From: Nocardioides caldifontis
GTDB taxonomy: Bacteria; Actinomycetota; Actinomycetes; Propionibacteriales; Nocardioidaceae
Direction of reading: 5' to 3'
Length of the DNA: 64,000 nucleotides
NCBI RefSeq assembly: GCF_008087345.1
Contig: NZ_VHIB01000011.1
Location: 180,070-244,069 of the forward strand
In this document: positions 53,742-63,207 of the stretch, piece after piece
How positions within the stretch are numbered: position 1 is the first letter of the stretch
How the letters are laid out: each line of letters starts with the position of its first letter
Position numbers and translations under genes: made by a program
The notes under the pieces: model-generated
What the model was told of the DNA's origin: nothing
Database searches by the model: none
What the model saw: the letters and a program-made list of their open reading frames with translations, nothing else

Positions 53742-53765
53742 TAAAGCGCTCCTAGCGTCGTCCTC

Positions 53766-54779
53766 ATGACGAACACGCGAGAGCAGGACCCCGTGATCCG
53801 GACCCGGTCGCTGACCCGGACGTTCACACGGCACAAGCAGACCGTCGAGGCCGTCCGCGGCCTCGACCTCGAGGTGGGTCGCGGCGAGCTGGTCGCCTTC
53901 CTCGGCCCCAACGGCGCCGGCAAGTCCACGACGCTGCGGATGCTCACCACCCTGCTGCCCCCGACGTCGGGCACGGCGGAGGTCGCCGGCCACGACGTGG
54001 TGCGCGACCAGCGCGCGGTGCGGCGGAGCATCGGGTACGTCGGCCAGGGCAACTCGGCCGGCCACAACCAGCGGGGCCGTGACGAGCTGGTGAGCCACGC
54101 CCGGGCGCACGGACTGTCACGGGCCGAGGCGCGCCGCCGGGCCGAGGAGCTGACCGAGGCGTTCGACCTCGGCGCGGTCGTCGGCCGGCCGGTCTCGACG
54201 TTGTCGGGCGGGCAGCGCCGCCGCCTCGACGTCGCGCTCGGGCTGGTCCACGAGCCGCGGCTGCTCTTCCTCGACGAGCCGTCGACGGGCCTCGACCCGC
54301 AGAACCGCGCCAACCTGCAGGAGCAGGTGCAGCGCCTGCACGCGGAGCGGGGCACGACGATCGTGATGACCACCCACTACCTCGAGGAGGCCGACGCGAT
54401 CGCCGGCCGGGTGGTCGTCATCGACCACGGCCGGGTGATCGCCGACGACACCGCCGCCCGGATGAAGGCGGGGCTCGGCGACCGGGTCACCCTCGACTTC
54501 GGGTCCGCCGAGGAGGCCGCTGCCGCAGCCTCCCGGGTCGTCCGCGCCGCACCGGAGGGGGAGGTGCGGCGCGAGGGCACGGCCGTGGTCCTCCGGGTGG
54601 CCCACGGCCGCACGCTCGCCCCCCGCCTCGTCTCGGACCTGGCGGCGGAGGGCGCGCCCGCGCAGAGCATCGAGGTCGTCGGGCCGACGCTCGACGACGT
54701 CTTCCTCCACCTCACCGGGCGCAGCCTGCGTGAGAGCCAGGAGACCAACCAGCAGACCACCGAGGAGAACGCGGCATGA
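53766..54779 (+). CDS. ABC exporter ATP-binding protein, DrrA type
   Basis: A 337-residue ATPase with Walker A FLGPNGAGKSTTLRML, Q-loop YVGQGNSAGHNQ, signature TLSGGQRRRLDVALGL, Walker B LLFLDEPSTGLDP and H-loop MTTHYLEEAD. The C-terminal 100 residues match the daunorubicin-resistance DrrA extension. It is coupled to the permease gene by ATGA. The substrate is unknown; drug or metabolite export is the usual role. Confidence 0.92.
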   Translation: MTNTREQDPVIRTRSLTRTFTRHKQTVEAVRGLDLEVGRGELVAFLGPNGAGKSTTLRMLTTLLPPTSGTAEVAGHDVVRDQRAVRRSIGYVGQGNSAGHNQRGRDELVSHARAHGLSRAEARRRAEELTEAFDLGAVVGRPVSTLSGGQRRRLDVALGLVHEPRLLFLDEPSTGLDPQNRANLQEQVQRLHAERGTTIVMTTHYLEEADAIAGRVVVIDHGRVIADDTAARMKAGLGDRVTLDFGSAEEAAAAASRVVRAAPEGEVRREGTAVVLRVAHGRTLAPRLVSDLAAEGAPAQSIEVVGPTLDDVFLHLTGRSLRESQETNQQTTEENAA

Positions 54780-55588
54780 CCACCACCATCGAGATCGGCA
54801 CCGCTCCGTCGACGACCGCTCCCCCGGCCCTCCAGGGCCGGCCGACCGGCTTCTGGGCGGACACGTGGAACGTCATGGTCCGCGAGCTCCGTCCGGTGCT
54901 CCGTGAGCCCGCCTCCGTCCTGTTCGCGATGGTGCAGCCGCTCGTCTTCCTGGGGCTGTTCTCCCCGCTCCTGCCGGACGTCGGGTCGGGCTCGGCCCTC
55001 CAGTGGTTCGTCCCCGGCATCGTGGCGATGACCGTGCTGATGGGGGCGTCGTTCACCGGAGCGAACCTCATGCAGGAGATGGTGACGGGCTCGCACGAGT
55101 GGTTGCTGGTCTCGCCGCTGTCGCGCTCGTCGCTGCTGGTCGGCCGCGCCCTGAAGGAGGTCGTGCCGATGCTGATGCAGACCGCGATCATCCTCGCGGT
55201 CGTGACCCCGTTCAGCTTCGAGCTGCACCTCGACGGAGTCCTCGTCGGGGTGACGATGATGGCGCTCTTCAGCGTCGGTGTCGGGTCGCTGTCCTTCGCG
55301 CTGGCCCTCGTCTCGAAGGACCAGGACTGGTTGTTCTGGACCGTGCAGCAGACGCTGATCTTTCCCGTGCTGCTGCTTGCCGGGATGCTGCTGCCGGTCG
55401 ACGGTGCGCCCCGTTGGTTGCGAGTCGCCTCCGAGGTCAACCCGCTGACGCACGTGGTCGAGGCCCAGCGGTCGCTCTTCGCCGGCGAGTTCCCCGCGGG
55501 TGAGGTCGCCGGCGGGTTCGCAGCCGCCGCGGCGGTGGCGGCCCTCGGGCTCGCCGTCGGCCTCCGGGCGATGCGCCGGTCGTCGTGA
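54776..55588 (+). CDS. ABC-2 type exporter permease, DrrB type
   Basis: A 270-residue permease with six predicted helices, beginning at LREPASVLFAMVQPLVFLGLF. The ABC-2 signature region PVLLLAGMLLPVDGAPRWLRVASEVNPLTHVVEAQRSLF is near the C-terminus. Works with the DrrA-type ATPase, with which it shares a four-base overlap. Confidence 0.92.
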   Translation: MTTTIEIGTAPSTTAPPALQGRPTGFWADTWNVMVRELRPVLREPASVLFAMVQPLVFLGLFSPLLPDVGSGSALQWFVPGIVAMTVLMGASFTGANLMQEMVTGSHEWLLVSPLSRSSLLVGRALKEVVPMLMQTAIILAVVTPFSFELHLDGVLVGVTMMALFSVGVGSLSFALALVSKDQDWLFWTVQQTLIFPVLLLAGMLLPVDGAPRWLRVASEVNPLTHVVEAQRSLFAGEFPAGEVAGGFAAAAAVAALGLAVGLRAMRRSS

Positions 55589-55644
55589 CCGACACGAGGG
55601 CGGCGGCCGTGGGTGCACGGCCGCCGCTCCGTCGTACCAGCTGA

Positions 55645-56691
55645 TCAGGGGCGGATCTCGTAGACCAGGTTGAAGGGCGTCTGCGCCACCCGGGTGAACC
55701 GGGTGAAGCCGGCGTCCTCCGCGATCTGCCGCACCGCTCCCTCACCTGCCTGGGCGCCCAGGGCGTAGCCGCCCTCCTGCGAGAGCGCGTTCGGCAGGCA
55801 CATGAACGTCGAGCCGCTGTAGTAGGCGCGGCCGACGGTCGTGAAGTTCTCCTCCACGTCCTCGGAGGCGTAGGGCTCGACGACCAGCCAGGTGCCGTCC
55901 GGCGCCAGCGCCTGACGCACCTGCTTCGCCGCCCCCAGCGGGTCACCCATGTCGTGGAGCGCGTCGAGCGTCGTGACGAGGTCGTAGCCGGTGCCCGAGA
56001 ACTGCTGGGCCCGCGCCACCTCGAAGGTCACCCGGTCGGCGACGCCCGCCTCCGCGGCCCGCTTGTGCGCCTCCTCGATCGAGCCGGCGTGGTAGTCCGA
56101 CCCCACCACCGTGCTCCGGGGGAACGCCTGCGCCATCAACACCGAGGACGATCCCAGCCCGCAGCCGACGTCGGCGATCCGGCCGCCGGCCTCGAGCTTC
56201 GCGACGACCCCGTCGAGGGCCGGGATCCAGTGCGGCACCAGCGAGGCGAGGTACGCCGGGCGGTAGAAGGCGTCGCAGCCGAGGTGCACGTCCTCGTGGT
56301 GCTCGTCCCAGCCGAACCCGGCGCCGGTGCGGAACGCCTCGGCGATGCGGGGCTCGGCGCGCAGCATCCCGAGGGCGATCAGGAAGGCCGCCGAGACGTC
56401 GGGCCCGTTCGGGTCGGCCAGGCAGAACTCCTGCTCCTCGGTGAGGAAGAACCGGCCGGTGACCCGGTCGTAGCTGACGTAGCCGCCGGCCGCCTGGCCG
56501 CGCAGCCACTCGGTGAGGTACCGCGCGTCGCACCCGGTGCGCCCGCCCAGCTCCTCGGGGGTGGCCGGTCCCTCGGCGAGGCCCCGGTAGAGGCCGAGCC
56601 GGTGCCCGAGCACCGCCGATCCGGCGGCCTCGGTCGCCGCCAGGTCGGCAGCGAACTTGTCGAGGAACTGACCCACCTTGTCGTGGTCCAT
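55645..56691 (-). CDS. SAM-dependent methyltransferase with winged-helix N-terminus
   Basis: A 348-residue enzyme. Residues 10-90 form a winged-helix dimerisation domain (LGLYRGLAEGPATPEELGG), and the class I fold follows with IADVGCGLGSSSVLMAQAF as the SAM motif, VVGSDYHAGSIEEAHK and VTTLDALHDMGDP. This layout is common for Rv2258c-like and O-methyltransferase relatives. Substrate unknown. GGAGAGATCG precedes ATG 56691. Divergent from the AfsR-like gene. Confidence 0.87.
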   Translation of the reverse strand: MDHDKVGQFLDKFAADLAATEAAGSAVLGHRLGLYRGLAEGPATPEELGGRTGCDARYLTEWLRGQAAGGYVSYDRVTGRFFLTEEQEFCLADPNGPDVSAAFLIALGMLRAEPRIAEAFRTGAGFGWDEHHEDVHLGCDAFYRPAYLASLVPHWIPALDGVVAKLEAGGRIADVGCGLGSSSVLMAQAFPRSTVVGSDYHAGSIEEAHKRAAEAGVADRVTFEVARAQQFSGTGYDLVTTLDALHDMGDPLGAAKQVRQALAPDGTWLVVEPYASEDVEENFTTVGRAYYSGSTFMCLPNALSQEGGYALGAQAGEGAVRQIAEDAGFTRFTRVAQTPFNLVYEIRP

Positions 56692-56756
56692 CGATCTCTC
56701 CTTGCTGGTCGTCCGTACCGGCCCTGCGCCGGTCGCCGACGACCATCCGGGGCGCG

Positions 56757-56794
56757 GCTTCCACACCGCTGACGCGTGCTTCCACGGTGCTGAC
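56757..56794. promoter_or_regulatory. candidate SARP binding repeats
   Basis: Two direct repeats GCTTCCACaccGCTGAC and GCTTCCACggtGCTGAC start 21 bp apart (56757 and 56778), in the divergent region between the methyltransferase and the SARP gene. SARP/BTAD regulators typically bind direct heptamers spaced by one or two helical turns. Confidence 0.5.
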
Positions 56795-56847
56795 AAGCGG
56801 CCCTTGGGTCCCTGCCGTGGCCGGCGCGCAGGCGGCATGCTGAGGGA

Positions 56848-59694
56848 GTGACCACCGAGGCGAGCGTCCGGGTCGACGTGCTCGGGCCCCTCCGGCTGAC
56901 CGTGGACGGGGCGGCGGTCGACGTGCGCGGGACCAAGCGGCGCGCGGTGCTGGCCCTGCTGGCGCTGGCGGAGGGGCGCACCGTGACCGTCGAGCGGTTC
57001 GCCGACGCGCTCTGGCCCACCGACCTGCCGGAGTCCGCGCGGCAGGCGCTGCACAGCCACGTCTTCCGGCTCCGGAGCCAGCTCGGCGCCGCCGCGGGAC
57101 GGCTCGAGACCGGCCCGGCCGGGTACCGGCTGGCGCTCGGCCGCGAGGAGCTCGACCTCGCCGAGGCCCGCGGGCTGCTGGCCACGGGCCGGGGACTCGC
57201 CGGCTCCGACCCCGAGGGCGCGCTGGCAGCGCTCGAGCGGGCGCACGCGCTCTGGCGGGGGCCGGCACTGGCCGACCTCCTGGAGGTGCCGCCGCTCCAA
57301 GCAGCGGCCGAGGCGTGCGCCGAGCTCCACCGGGAGGTCACCGACGCGCTCGTGGAGAGCGGTCTCGCCGCCGGGCGAGGCCAGCAGGTGCTCGAGGTGG
57401 CCACCGCCTCGGTCGCGGAGGACGGACTCCGCGAGCCGGCCGTGCTGCTGCTGGTGCGGGCGCTGGCGGCCACCGGCCGGGCCGCCGAGGCGCTCCAGGT
57501 GGCCCGGGAGTTCCGCACCCGGCTGGCCGACGAGACCGGGCTCGACCCGAGCCCGGCGCTGGGCGAGCTCGAGCGCTCGGTCGCGGGCGGGGCCGCCGGC
57601 CCCGGCGCTGCCCCCACCACCCGCGGCGAGCGGGCTCCACGGCCGGCGACCCGTCTCCTCGGACGCGACGCCGAGCTCGGCGCGCTGCACCGGCTGCTCG
57701 CCGCCGAACGGCTCGTCACCGTGGTCGGCCCTGGCGGCATCGGGAAGACCCGACTCGCGCTCGAGGTGGCCCTGGGCACCGAGAACGCCACCGTGCTGCA
57801 CCTCGCCTCCGTGACCGACGGCTCCGCCGTGCCGCACGCACTGGCGGCCGCGCTCGGGCTCGACGTGGTCCGCGGCGACGTGCTCACCGCGTGCTGCACC
57901 CTGCTCGGGGACCGCAGCGGTCTGCTGGTCGTGGACAACTGCGAGCACCTGCTCCCCGCGGTCGGCGCGATGGTCGACCAGGTGCTCACCGACTGCCCCC
58001 ACGTGGCCGTGCTCGCCACCAGCCGCGAGCCGCTGGGGCTGCCGGGCGAGTACGTCTCCCGGCTCGCGCCCCTGCCGCTGCCGCACCAGGACGATCGGCT
58101 GACCGCCGTACCCTCGGTCGCGGTGTTCCTGGAGCGCGCCCGCCGGGCCCGGCCGCAGGCGCCCGTGGCCCCGGACGAGCTCCCGCTGGTGGCCGACGTC
58201 GTGCGCCGGCTCGACGGCATGCCGCTGGCGATCGAGCTCGCCGCCGGGCGGCTCTCCTCGCTGTCGGTCGCGGAGCTGCGGGCCCGGCTCGACCGGTCCC
58301 TGGACCTCCTCGGCTCGCCCCGGCCGGGGGCCGAGTCACGGCACCGCACCTTGCGAGCGACGGTCGACTGGTCCTACCAACTGCTGGACGAGGACGAACG
58401 GCGGCTCTTCCGTCACCTCGCGGTGTTCCCCGACGGGCTCGCGCTCGACGACGCCGAAAGGCTCGCCGCCGAGGTGGCGCCGTCGCTCGACCCGGGCGCT
58501 CCCCTGGCGCGGCTGGTGGACGCGTCGATGGTCGAGGCCGAGTTGGGGTCGCCGACGCGGTACCGGATGCTCGAGACACTGCGCGCGTTCGGGCTCGACC
58601 GGCTCGAGGACGCCGGCGAGCTCACCGACGCCGAGGAGCGCCTGGTCTCCTGGGCGGTCGACCTGGCAGCGCGGGTCGGTGCCGGGCTGGCGGGCGAGGA
58701 CGAGCCGGAGGCCGACGCCTTGCTGCGTCGTGAGATGGCGAACCTGCGCGCCGTCTGGCGGCTCGCGATGAGGCGGGATCTCCTCGAGGAGGCCGCCGCG
58801 ATCGTCGTGGCGCTGTTCGACGCCGTCGGCTACCGCGACCTCGTGGAGCTGCGCGACTGGGCCGAGGAGCTGGCCGCCCGCGACCTGTCCTCGCTCGAGC
58901 GGCCGTCCCTGGTCCTGGGCGTGGCGGCGGAGGCGGCCTATCACCGTGGCGATCTCGACCGGGCCGAGGGGCTGGCCCGCGACGGGCTCGAGCGGGCCCG
59001 CGACGGCGCGGACACCTGGGCTTGCCAGCTGCCCTGGTCGGTCGTCGCCCTCGCCCGCGGGGAGCACGAGGAGGTCGTCGAGCGCGCGCTCGCCGGAGCC
59101 CGGGCCACCGGCGTCGCCCGGGAGGCGCTCGGCGTGGCGGCGCTGGCGAAGGCGTACCTCGGGGATCTCGACGGCGCCAGGGTGCTGCAAGCCCAGGGCG
59201 AGCAGCACGCGAGGTCGCTGTCGATGCGGTCGTGGAGCGCCTACGTCGCGGGCGAGATCGCGTCGCTCGCAGGACAGCACGCGGAGGCGGAGGCGCACTA
59301 CGAGCGCGCCGCCGACCTCGCCCGCCGTGCAGGGGCGTCGTTCCTCGTCGGGATCGCCGTCGTCGGGCTGGTCGCCGGGCGCGGCCGCACCGGGCGCACC
59401 CGCGAGGCGCTGCTCGGCTACCGCGACGTCGTCGACTACTTCGCGCGCACCGGCAACTGGACGCACCTGTGGACCACGCTGCGCAACCTCGCCGCCCTGC
59501 TGCGCTCGCTCGGCGACGAGCCGGCCGCCGCGGCCCTCGAGACCGCGGCGGACGCCGCACCGGACGCACCGGCGGTGGACGGCCGCCGTGCCGCCACCAC
59601 GCCGGCGCGCCCGGCTCCCGACCGCGCGGAGGTGCTCGAGATCGCGCGGTCGGGGATCCGGCGCCACCTCGAGGTCACCGTGTCGAGAGGGTGA
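56848..59694 (+). CDS. AfsR/SARP-family regulator (BTAD, NB-ARC-like ATPase, TPR)
   Basis: A 948-residue regulator. Residues 1-95 form an OmpR-type winged helix (VRVDVLGPLRLTVDGAAVDV), 100-245 the bacterial transcriptional activation domain, and then a STAND/NB-ARC ATPase with P-loop VTVVGPGGIGKTRLALEV and Walker B GLLVVDNCEHLLPAV. The C-terminal 380 residues are TPR-like helical repeats. This is the AfsR type, which activates secondary metabolism or exporter genes after ATP-dependent switching. GTG start at 56848. The divergent methyltransferase is the likely nearest target. Confidence 0.9.
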   Translation: MTTEASVRVDVLGPLRLTVDGAAVDVRGTKRRAVLALLALAEGRTVTVERFADALWPTDLPESARQALHSHVFRLRSQLGAAAGRLETGPAGYRLALGREELDLAEARGLLATGRGLAGSDPEGALAALERAHALWRGPALADLLEVPPLQAAAEACAELHREVTDALVESGLAAGRGQQVLEVATASVAEDGLREPAVLLLVRALAATGRAAEALQVAREFRTRLADETGLDPSPALGELERSVAGGAAGPGAAPTTRGERAPRPATRLLGRDAELGALHRLLAAERLVTVVGPGGIGKTRLALEVALGTENATVLHLASVTDGSAVPHALAAALGLDVVRGDVLTACCTLLGDRSGLLVVDNCEHLLPAVGAMVDQVLTDCPHVAVLATSREPLGLPGEYVSRLAPLPLPHQDDRLTAVPSVAVFLERARRARPQAPVAPDELPLVADVVRRLDGMPLAIELAAGRLSSLSVAELRARLDRSLDLLGSPRPGAESRHRTLRATVDWSYQLLDEDERRLFRHLAVFPDGLALDDAERLAAEVAPSLDPGAPLARLVDASMVEAELGSPTRYRMLETLRAFGLDRLEDAGELTDAEERLVSWAVDLAARVGAGLAGEDEPEADALLRREMANLRAVWRLAMRRDLLEEAAAIVVALFDAVGYRDLVELRDWAEELAARDLSSLERPSLVLGVAAEAAYHRGDLDRAEGLARDGLERARDGADTWACQLPWSVVALARGEHEEVVERALAGARATGVAREALGVAALAKAYLGDLDGARVLQAQGEQHARSLSMRSWSAYVAGEIASLAGQHAEAEAHYERAADLARRAGASFLVGIAVVGLVAGRGRTGRTREALLGYRDVVDYFARTGNWTHLWTTLRNLAALLRSLGDEPAAAALETAADAAPDAPAVDGRRAATTPARPAPDRAEVLEIARSGIRRHLEVTVSRG

Positions 59695-59716
59695 CGCTCG
59701 CAGGCATGCAGAAGCC

Positions 59717-59742
59717 CTCCGGCGATTTCTCGTCAGCCGGAG
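59717..59742 (+). terminator. terminator-like hairpin after the SARP gene
   Basis: CTCCGGC, a 12-base loop, then GCCGGAG, 22 bp beyond the stop codon. Confidence 0.45.
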
Positions 59743-59766
59743 AATTGGTCACGCTAGGGTCCTGCG

Positions 59767-60654
59767 GTGACCGGACGTCCGACGCGTGCGCTGGCCGTCG
59801 CTGCCGTGGTGCTCACCGTCACGGCCGGCCTCGCGACGCCGACTCCCGCGTCCGCCCAGAACGCACTCCCGCGCTTCGACCGGCAGGCAGCCGGGGACGG
59901 TCGTGCGACGTGGGTCTGGACCCGGCCGGCGCCGCGCGTGCTGCTCCGCTTCGCGATGCGGCACGGCGTGCGTGATCTCTTCCTGCACGTCGGCCCCGGG
60001 TTCGACACCACTCCCGACCGGCGGTGGGTGCGCAAGGTTGCCCGACTCGCGGACGGGACCGGCGTGCGGCTGCACGCCCTCGGGGGTGACCCGGGGTGGA
60101 CCACCGACACCGCGGCCGCGGTGGCCTGGCAGCGGGACGTGCTCGCGAGCGGGCTGTTCCGCCGAATCCACGTCGACATCGAGCCGTGGGCCCTGCCGGC
60201 GTGGGACACCGACAGCGCCAGGCTGGTCACGGCCTACCTGCGCACGCTCACCGCCCTGGCCGACGCCGGCGGTGCCGCGCGGCTCGAGGCGGACCTGCCG
60301 TTCTGGTTCCACCAGCTGCGCACGCGTGACGGTGTCCCGGTGGACCGGGCGGTGCTGCGGGTCGTGGACGCCGTGACGGTGATGACCTACCGGACGAAGG
60401 TGACCGGTCCGGACTCGATCGTCGGGCTCGGTCGGCCCACGCTGCGGTCAGGGGTCGCGGCGGGCAAGCCGGTCCGGCTCGCCGTTGAGACGAGGTACCT
60501 CGGGGACGACCCGGTCGCGCAAAAGCAGACCTTCCACGGGCTCGGCAGGGCAGCGCTCTCACGCGCGCTGCGCAGGGTCGACCGCAGGGCCCGCAACCTC
60601 GACAGCTACGCCGGGATCTCCGTGCACGACGTGGCCGGGTGGCGGGCCCTCTAG
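59767..60654 (+). CDS. secreted protein with TIM-barrel glycosidase-like fold
   Basis: A 295-residue protein with a Sec signal peptide (RALAVAAVVLTVTAGLATPTPASAQ, cleavage after ASA). The mature part has barrel-like strands (VRDLFLHVGPGF, VRLHALGGDPGW, IHVDIEPWALPAW, VDAVTVMTYRTKV). The HVDIEPW motif, with Asp and Glu after a strand, resembles the catalytic strand of GH18/GH25-like barrels. The activity is not established. GTG start at 59767. Confidence 0.72.
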   Translation: MTGRPTRALAVAAVVLTVTAGLATPTPASAQNALPRFDRQAAGDGRATWVWTRPAPRVLLRFAMRHGVRDLFLHVGPGFDTTPDRRWVRKVARLADGTGVRLHALGGDPGWTTDTAAAVAWQRDVLASGLFRRIHVDIEPWALPAWDTDSARLVTAYLRTLTALADAGGAARLEADLPFWFHQLRTRDGVPVDRAVLRVVDAVTVMTYRTKVTGPDSIVGLGRPTLRSGVAAGKPVRLAVETRYLGDDPVAQKQTFHGLGRAALSRALRRVDRRARNLDSYAGISVHDVAGWRAL

Positions 60655-60664
60655 CCGCCGCTGC

Positions 60665-61369
60665 TCAGCTCGCGCGGCGCTGGCGGCGCCGGTGTTCCAG
60701 GACGGTCGCGTCGCCGTCGAACTTCGGGTCGGCGACGAGGTACTGCGCGAGCAGGCTGTCGTGCGTGTGCGGCTTGGGCGGCACCGGGTCGTCGATGACC
60801 CGCCCCTCGGCGGTGTCCCAGAACCGGTCCGCGACCGCCCACACCCGCCGGCTGACCCCGCCCAGGACTCCGAGGTGCGGGAGGTGGGGGTGCGGGCGGG
60901 TCGGGGCGCGCTTCTCCGCCTCGAACACCTTCTGCGCGAGCCCGTCGACCTCGGCAGCGTCGCCGTGCTCCACCAGCCCTTCGACCATCCGCGACTCGAG
61001 CCGGTCGTGCTCGACGAGCTCGGCCTGCACGCGGGACCAGAGCGCGGGCCACTCCAGGTGGACGGCGTGCACCTCGCCGTACAGCTTCGCCTTGACGACG
61101 GCCAGCGTGTGCTCCAGCTTCCGCGCCGCCGCCAGGTAGTCGTGCACCAGCTGGTCGCCCTCGGGCACCACGCGCCGTACGCACGGCAGCAGCACGGCCT
61201 CGACGGCGGCGAGGTGCCGGCTCGTGGCCGCCATGAAGCCGTCCGTCGCGGCGTACCGCTCCCGCGGCCGCTCCGGGTTCCGGTGCGGGGCGAGCGCCTC
61301 CCCGAGCTTCTCCTCCAGGCACCGCTGGGTCGCCTCGACCGTCAGGACCAGGGAATCTCCGTGCGTCAT
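60665..61369 (-). CDS. hypothetical protein, hemerythrin-like helical fold possible
   Basis: A 234-residue helical protein. Spaced His/Glu residues (SRHLAAVEAVLLP, KLEHTLAVVKAKLYGEVHAVHLEW, LVEHDRLESRMVEGLVEHGD) resemble a hemerythrin HHE four-helix bundle that binds iron, but the exact pattern is imperfect. The C-terminus (PPKPHTHDSLLAQYLV) is not family-like. No signal peptide. Confidence 0.55.
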   Translation of the reverse strand: MTHGDSLVLTVEATQRCLEEKLGEALAPHRNPERPRERYAATDGFMAATSRHLAAVEAVLLPCVRRVVPEGDQLVHDYLAAARKLEHTLAVVKAKLYGEVHAVHLEWPALWSRVQAELVEHDRLESRMVEGLVEHGDAAEVDGLAQKVFEAEKRAPTRPHPHLPHLGVLGGVSRRVWAVADRFWDTAEGRVIDDPVPPKPHTHDSLLAQYLVADPKFDGDATVLEHRRRQRRAS

Positions 61370-61500
61370 CGCACCTCACCTCGTGGGCTCGGTGGCCTGG
61401 CGCCTGCGTCCCGCCAGGCCCGTCCTCCCAGTGTGTGCCGCGCACCGGGAACCCGCAAACGGCCCAGCCCGGCCGACCGGCACGCCTCCCAGGAGGGGCG

Positions 61501-61690
61501 ATGACGGTCCGGATGAGCGAAGAGCAGCCGCACGACCTCGCGAGGGAGCAGGTCTCCCTCTGGAACGCCCACGACGTGGACGAGGTGCTCGCCCACCTCA
61601 CCGACGACGTCCTGTGGTCGACACCAGCGAAGACGGTCAGCGGCATGCGCGCGGCCGCCGGGCTCGACCTGCATCCGGACCTTTGTGTCC
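61501..61690 (+). pseudogene. truncated SnoaL/NTF2-like fragment
   Basis: From ATG 61501, with GGAGGGGCG upstream, the frame encodes EQPHDLAREQVSLWNAHDVDEVL, HLTDDVLWSTPAKTV and then AAGLDLHPDL, the first half of a SnoaL-like polyketide cyclase/NTF2 fold. Family similarity ends near 61690, where AT-richer DNA starts, and the second half of the fold is missing. The frame happens to stay open into the next gene. Confidence 0.5.
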
Positions 61691-61923
61691 GATATTTCCG
61701 CTTTCCCTTCAAGTGTGCGGCCAGCCTGTCGATCCTCTCGGTGAGCAACCGGAGCGTCGGTTGCCGGGGGATCACGCTGGACGACTGCTGGACGACCGGT
61801 AGTGGCCTCTCGGTTCCGGGGCCTTGCGGCCGCCCTCCCACGGGGCGGTCGGGTTGCCGCCACGCCCTCGCGCGCACGGCCGTCGGGGGCCCGCACCTGC
61901 CCGCACCACCCGAACGGAACCGC

Positions 61924-63198
61924 GTGTCTTCAGGGTCTCGCCCGCTGCTCGGCAGCCTGCTGCTCGTCGCTGCCCTCGTGGCGATCGGCGTGGGCGGCCC
62001 GGTCGCCGCCGACCCCTCCGAGGACCCGACGGGCAGGAGCACGCGCGCCACCGTCGCGGCGACCACCCCGTCGGCCGCAGCCCGCTCCGCCGTCACGGTC
62101 ACGGCGAAGGGGACGAAGGGCCGGGTCGATTCCCCGAGGAACCTCAAGCAGAAGCGCAAGGTCGTCCCGCCACGGAAGGTCACGCGTCCCGCGAGGTGCA
62201 CGAAGGCGGCGCCGACGACCGCAGCGGGATGGAAGAACCTCTTCGACTCGCTCGGTAGCCGGTTCGCCGCGGGTGACCAGCTCACCTCCACCCCGCTGCC
62301 GGACGGCCGTCTTCTGTGGGTGCTCGGGGACACCATCCAGGGGAAGCTCACCTCCACCGGCGCGGTGAAGAACTGGCGGATGGCGCGGAACACGGTCGCG
62401 ATCACCGACCGTGGCTGCATCTCGCTGCACACCGGGAAGGGTGGCCGCTCCCTCATCCCCGAGCCGGGCCGCGGCCACTGGTACTGGCCGATGGCGCCGA
62501 CGCTCGACGGCGGGAAGCTGTACACGTTCAGCGGACGGTTCAAGGCCGCCGCGGGCTCGTTCGCCGGCGTCGGGTCGGAGCTCGCGGAGCTGCGGTACGA
62601 GCGTGGCTCGACCCCGACCTTCTCCCGGATGCACCGCACCCCGTCCACCGGCACCCCGGAGACCAAGGTGCAGTGGGGCATGGCCACCGCGCGCGACGGC
62701 GTCTACACCTACGTGTACGGCACTCAGAAGGTCGTCGCGCCGTGGACGTTCGGCAAGGCGTTGTACGTCGCGCGGGTGCCGGCCGGGAAGCTCACCACGC
62801 TCGGCGCCTGGAGGTACTGGAACGGGCGGACCTGGGCGACGTCCGGCGCGAAGCCGATCCGCGACGCGATGGGCGGCGTCTCCACGAGCCTCACCGTCGA
62901 CAAGATCGGCGGCCGCTGGGTGGCGGTGACGAAGAAGGAGGAGATGCTCGGCACCGACATCGTCGCCCTCACCGCCGACCACCCCGCCGGCCCCTTCAAG
63001 GAGACGGTGCTCGCCAAGGCGCCCGGGAACGTCGCCAAGGGAGACATCACCTACTCCGTGATGGCGCACCCGGAGGTGAGGCTGAGCTCCGGGAAGCTGC
63101 TGATCTCGGTGTGCCGCAACAACCTCGACGGCGACCGCGTCCTGAGGAACTTCGAGCGCGGCCGCCCGTACTTCCTCGAGGTCACGCTCCCCCGCTGA
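61924..63198 (+). CDS. secreted beta-propeller-like protein (DUF4185-like)
   Basis: A 424-residue protein with a signal peptide (RPLLGSLLLVAALVAIGVGGPVAA), a basic linker of about 70 residues (NLKQKRKVVPPRKVTR), then a domain with GRLLWVLGDTIQGKL, MARNTVAITDRGC, HWYWPMAPTLDGGKLYTFS and a VSTSLTVDKIGGRWVAVT block. These alternating W/G/D strands are like the DUF4185 or five-bladed propeller folds of secreted glycan-active proteins. GTG 61924 is chosen because it precedes the signal peptide. The ribosome binding site is weak. The frame is open far upstream. Confidence 0.7.
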   Translation: MSSGSRPLLGSLLLVAALVAIGVGGPVAADPSEDPTGRSTRATVAATTPSAAARSAVTVTAKGTKGRVDSPRNLKQKRKVVPPRKVTRPARCTKAAPTTAAGWKNLFDSLGSRFAAGDQLTSTPLPDGRLLWVLGDTIQGKLTSTGAVKNWRMARNTVAITDRGCISLHTGKGGRSLIPEPGRGHWYWPMAPTLDGGKLYTFSGRFKAAAGSFAGVGSELAELRYERGSTPTFSRMHRTPSTGTPETKVQWGMATARDGVYTYVYGTQKVVAPWTFGKALYVARVPAGKLTTLGAWRYWNGRTWATSGAKPIRDAMGGVSTSLTVDKIGGRWVAVTKKEEMLGTDIVALTADHPAGPFKETVLAKAPGNVAKGDITYSVMAHPEVRLSSGKLLISVCRNNLDGDRVLRNFERGRPYFLEVTLPR

Positions 63199-63207
63199 CC
63201 CTCCCCG

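Noticed and set aside
61435..63198. One 587-residue fusion protein
   Set aside because: A signal peptide sits in the middle of the frame and similarity to SnoaL stops abruptly, so two separate units are more likely.
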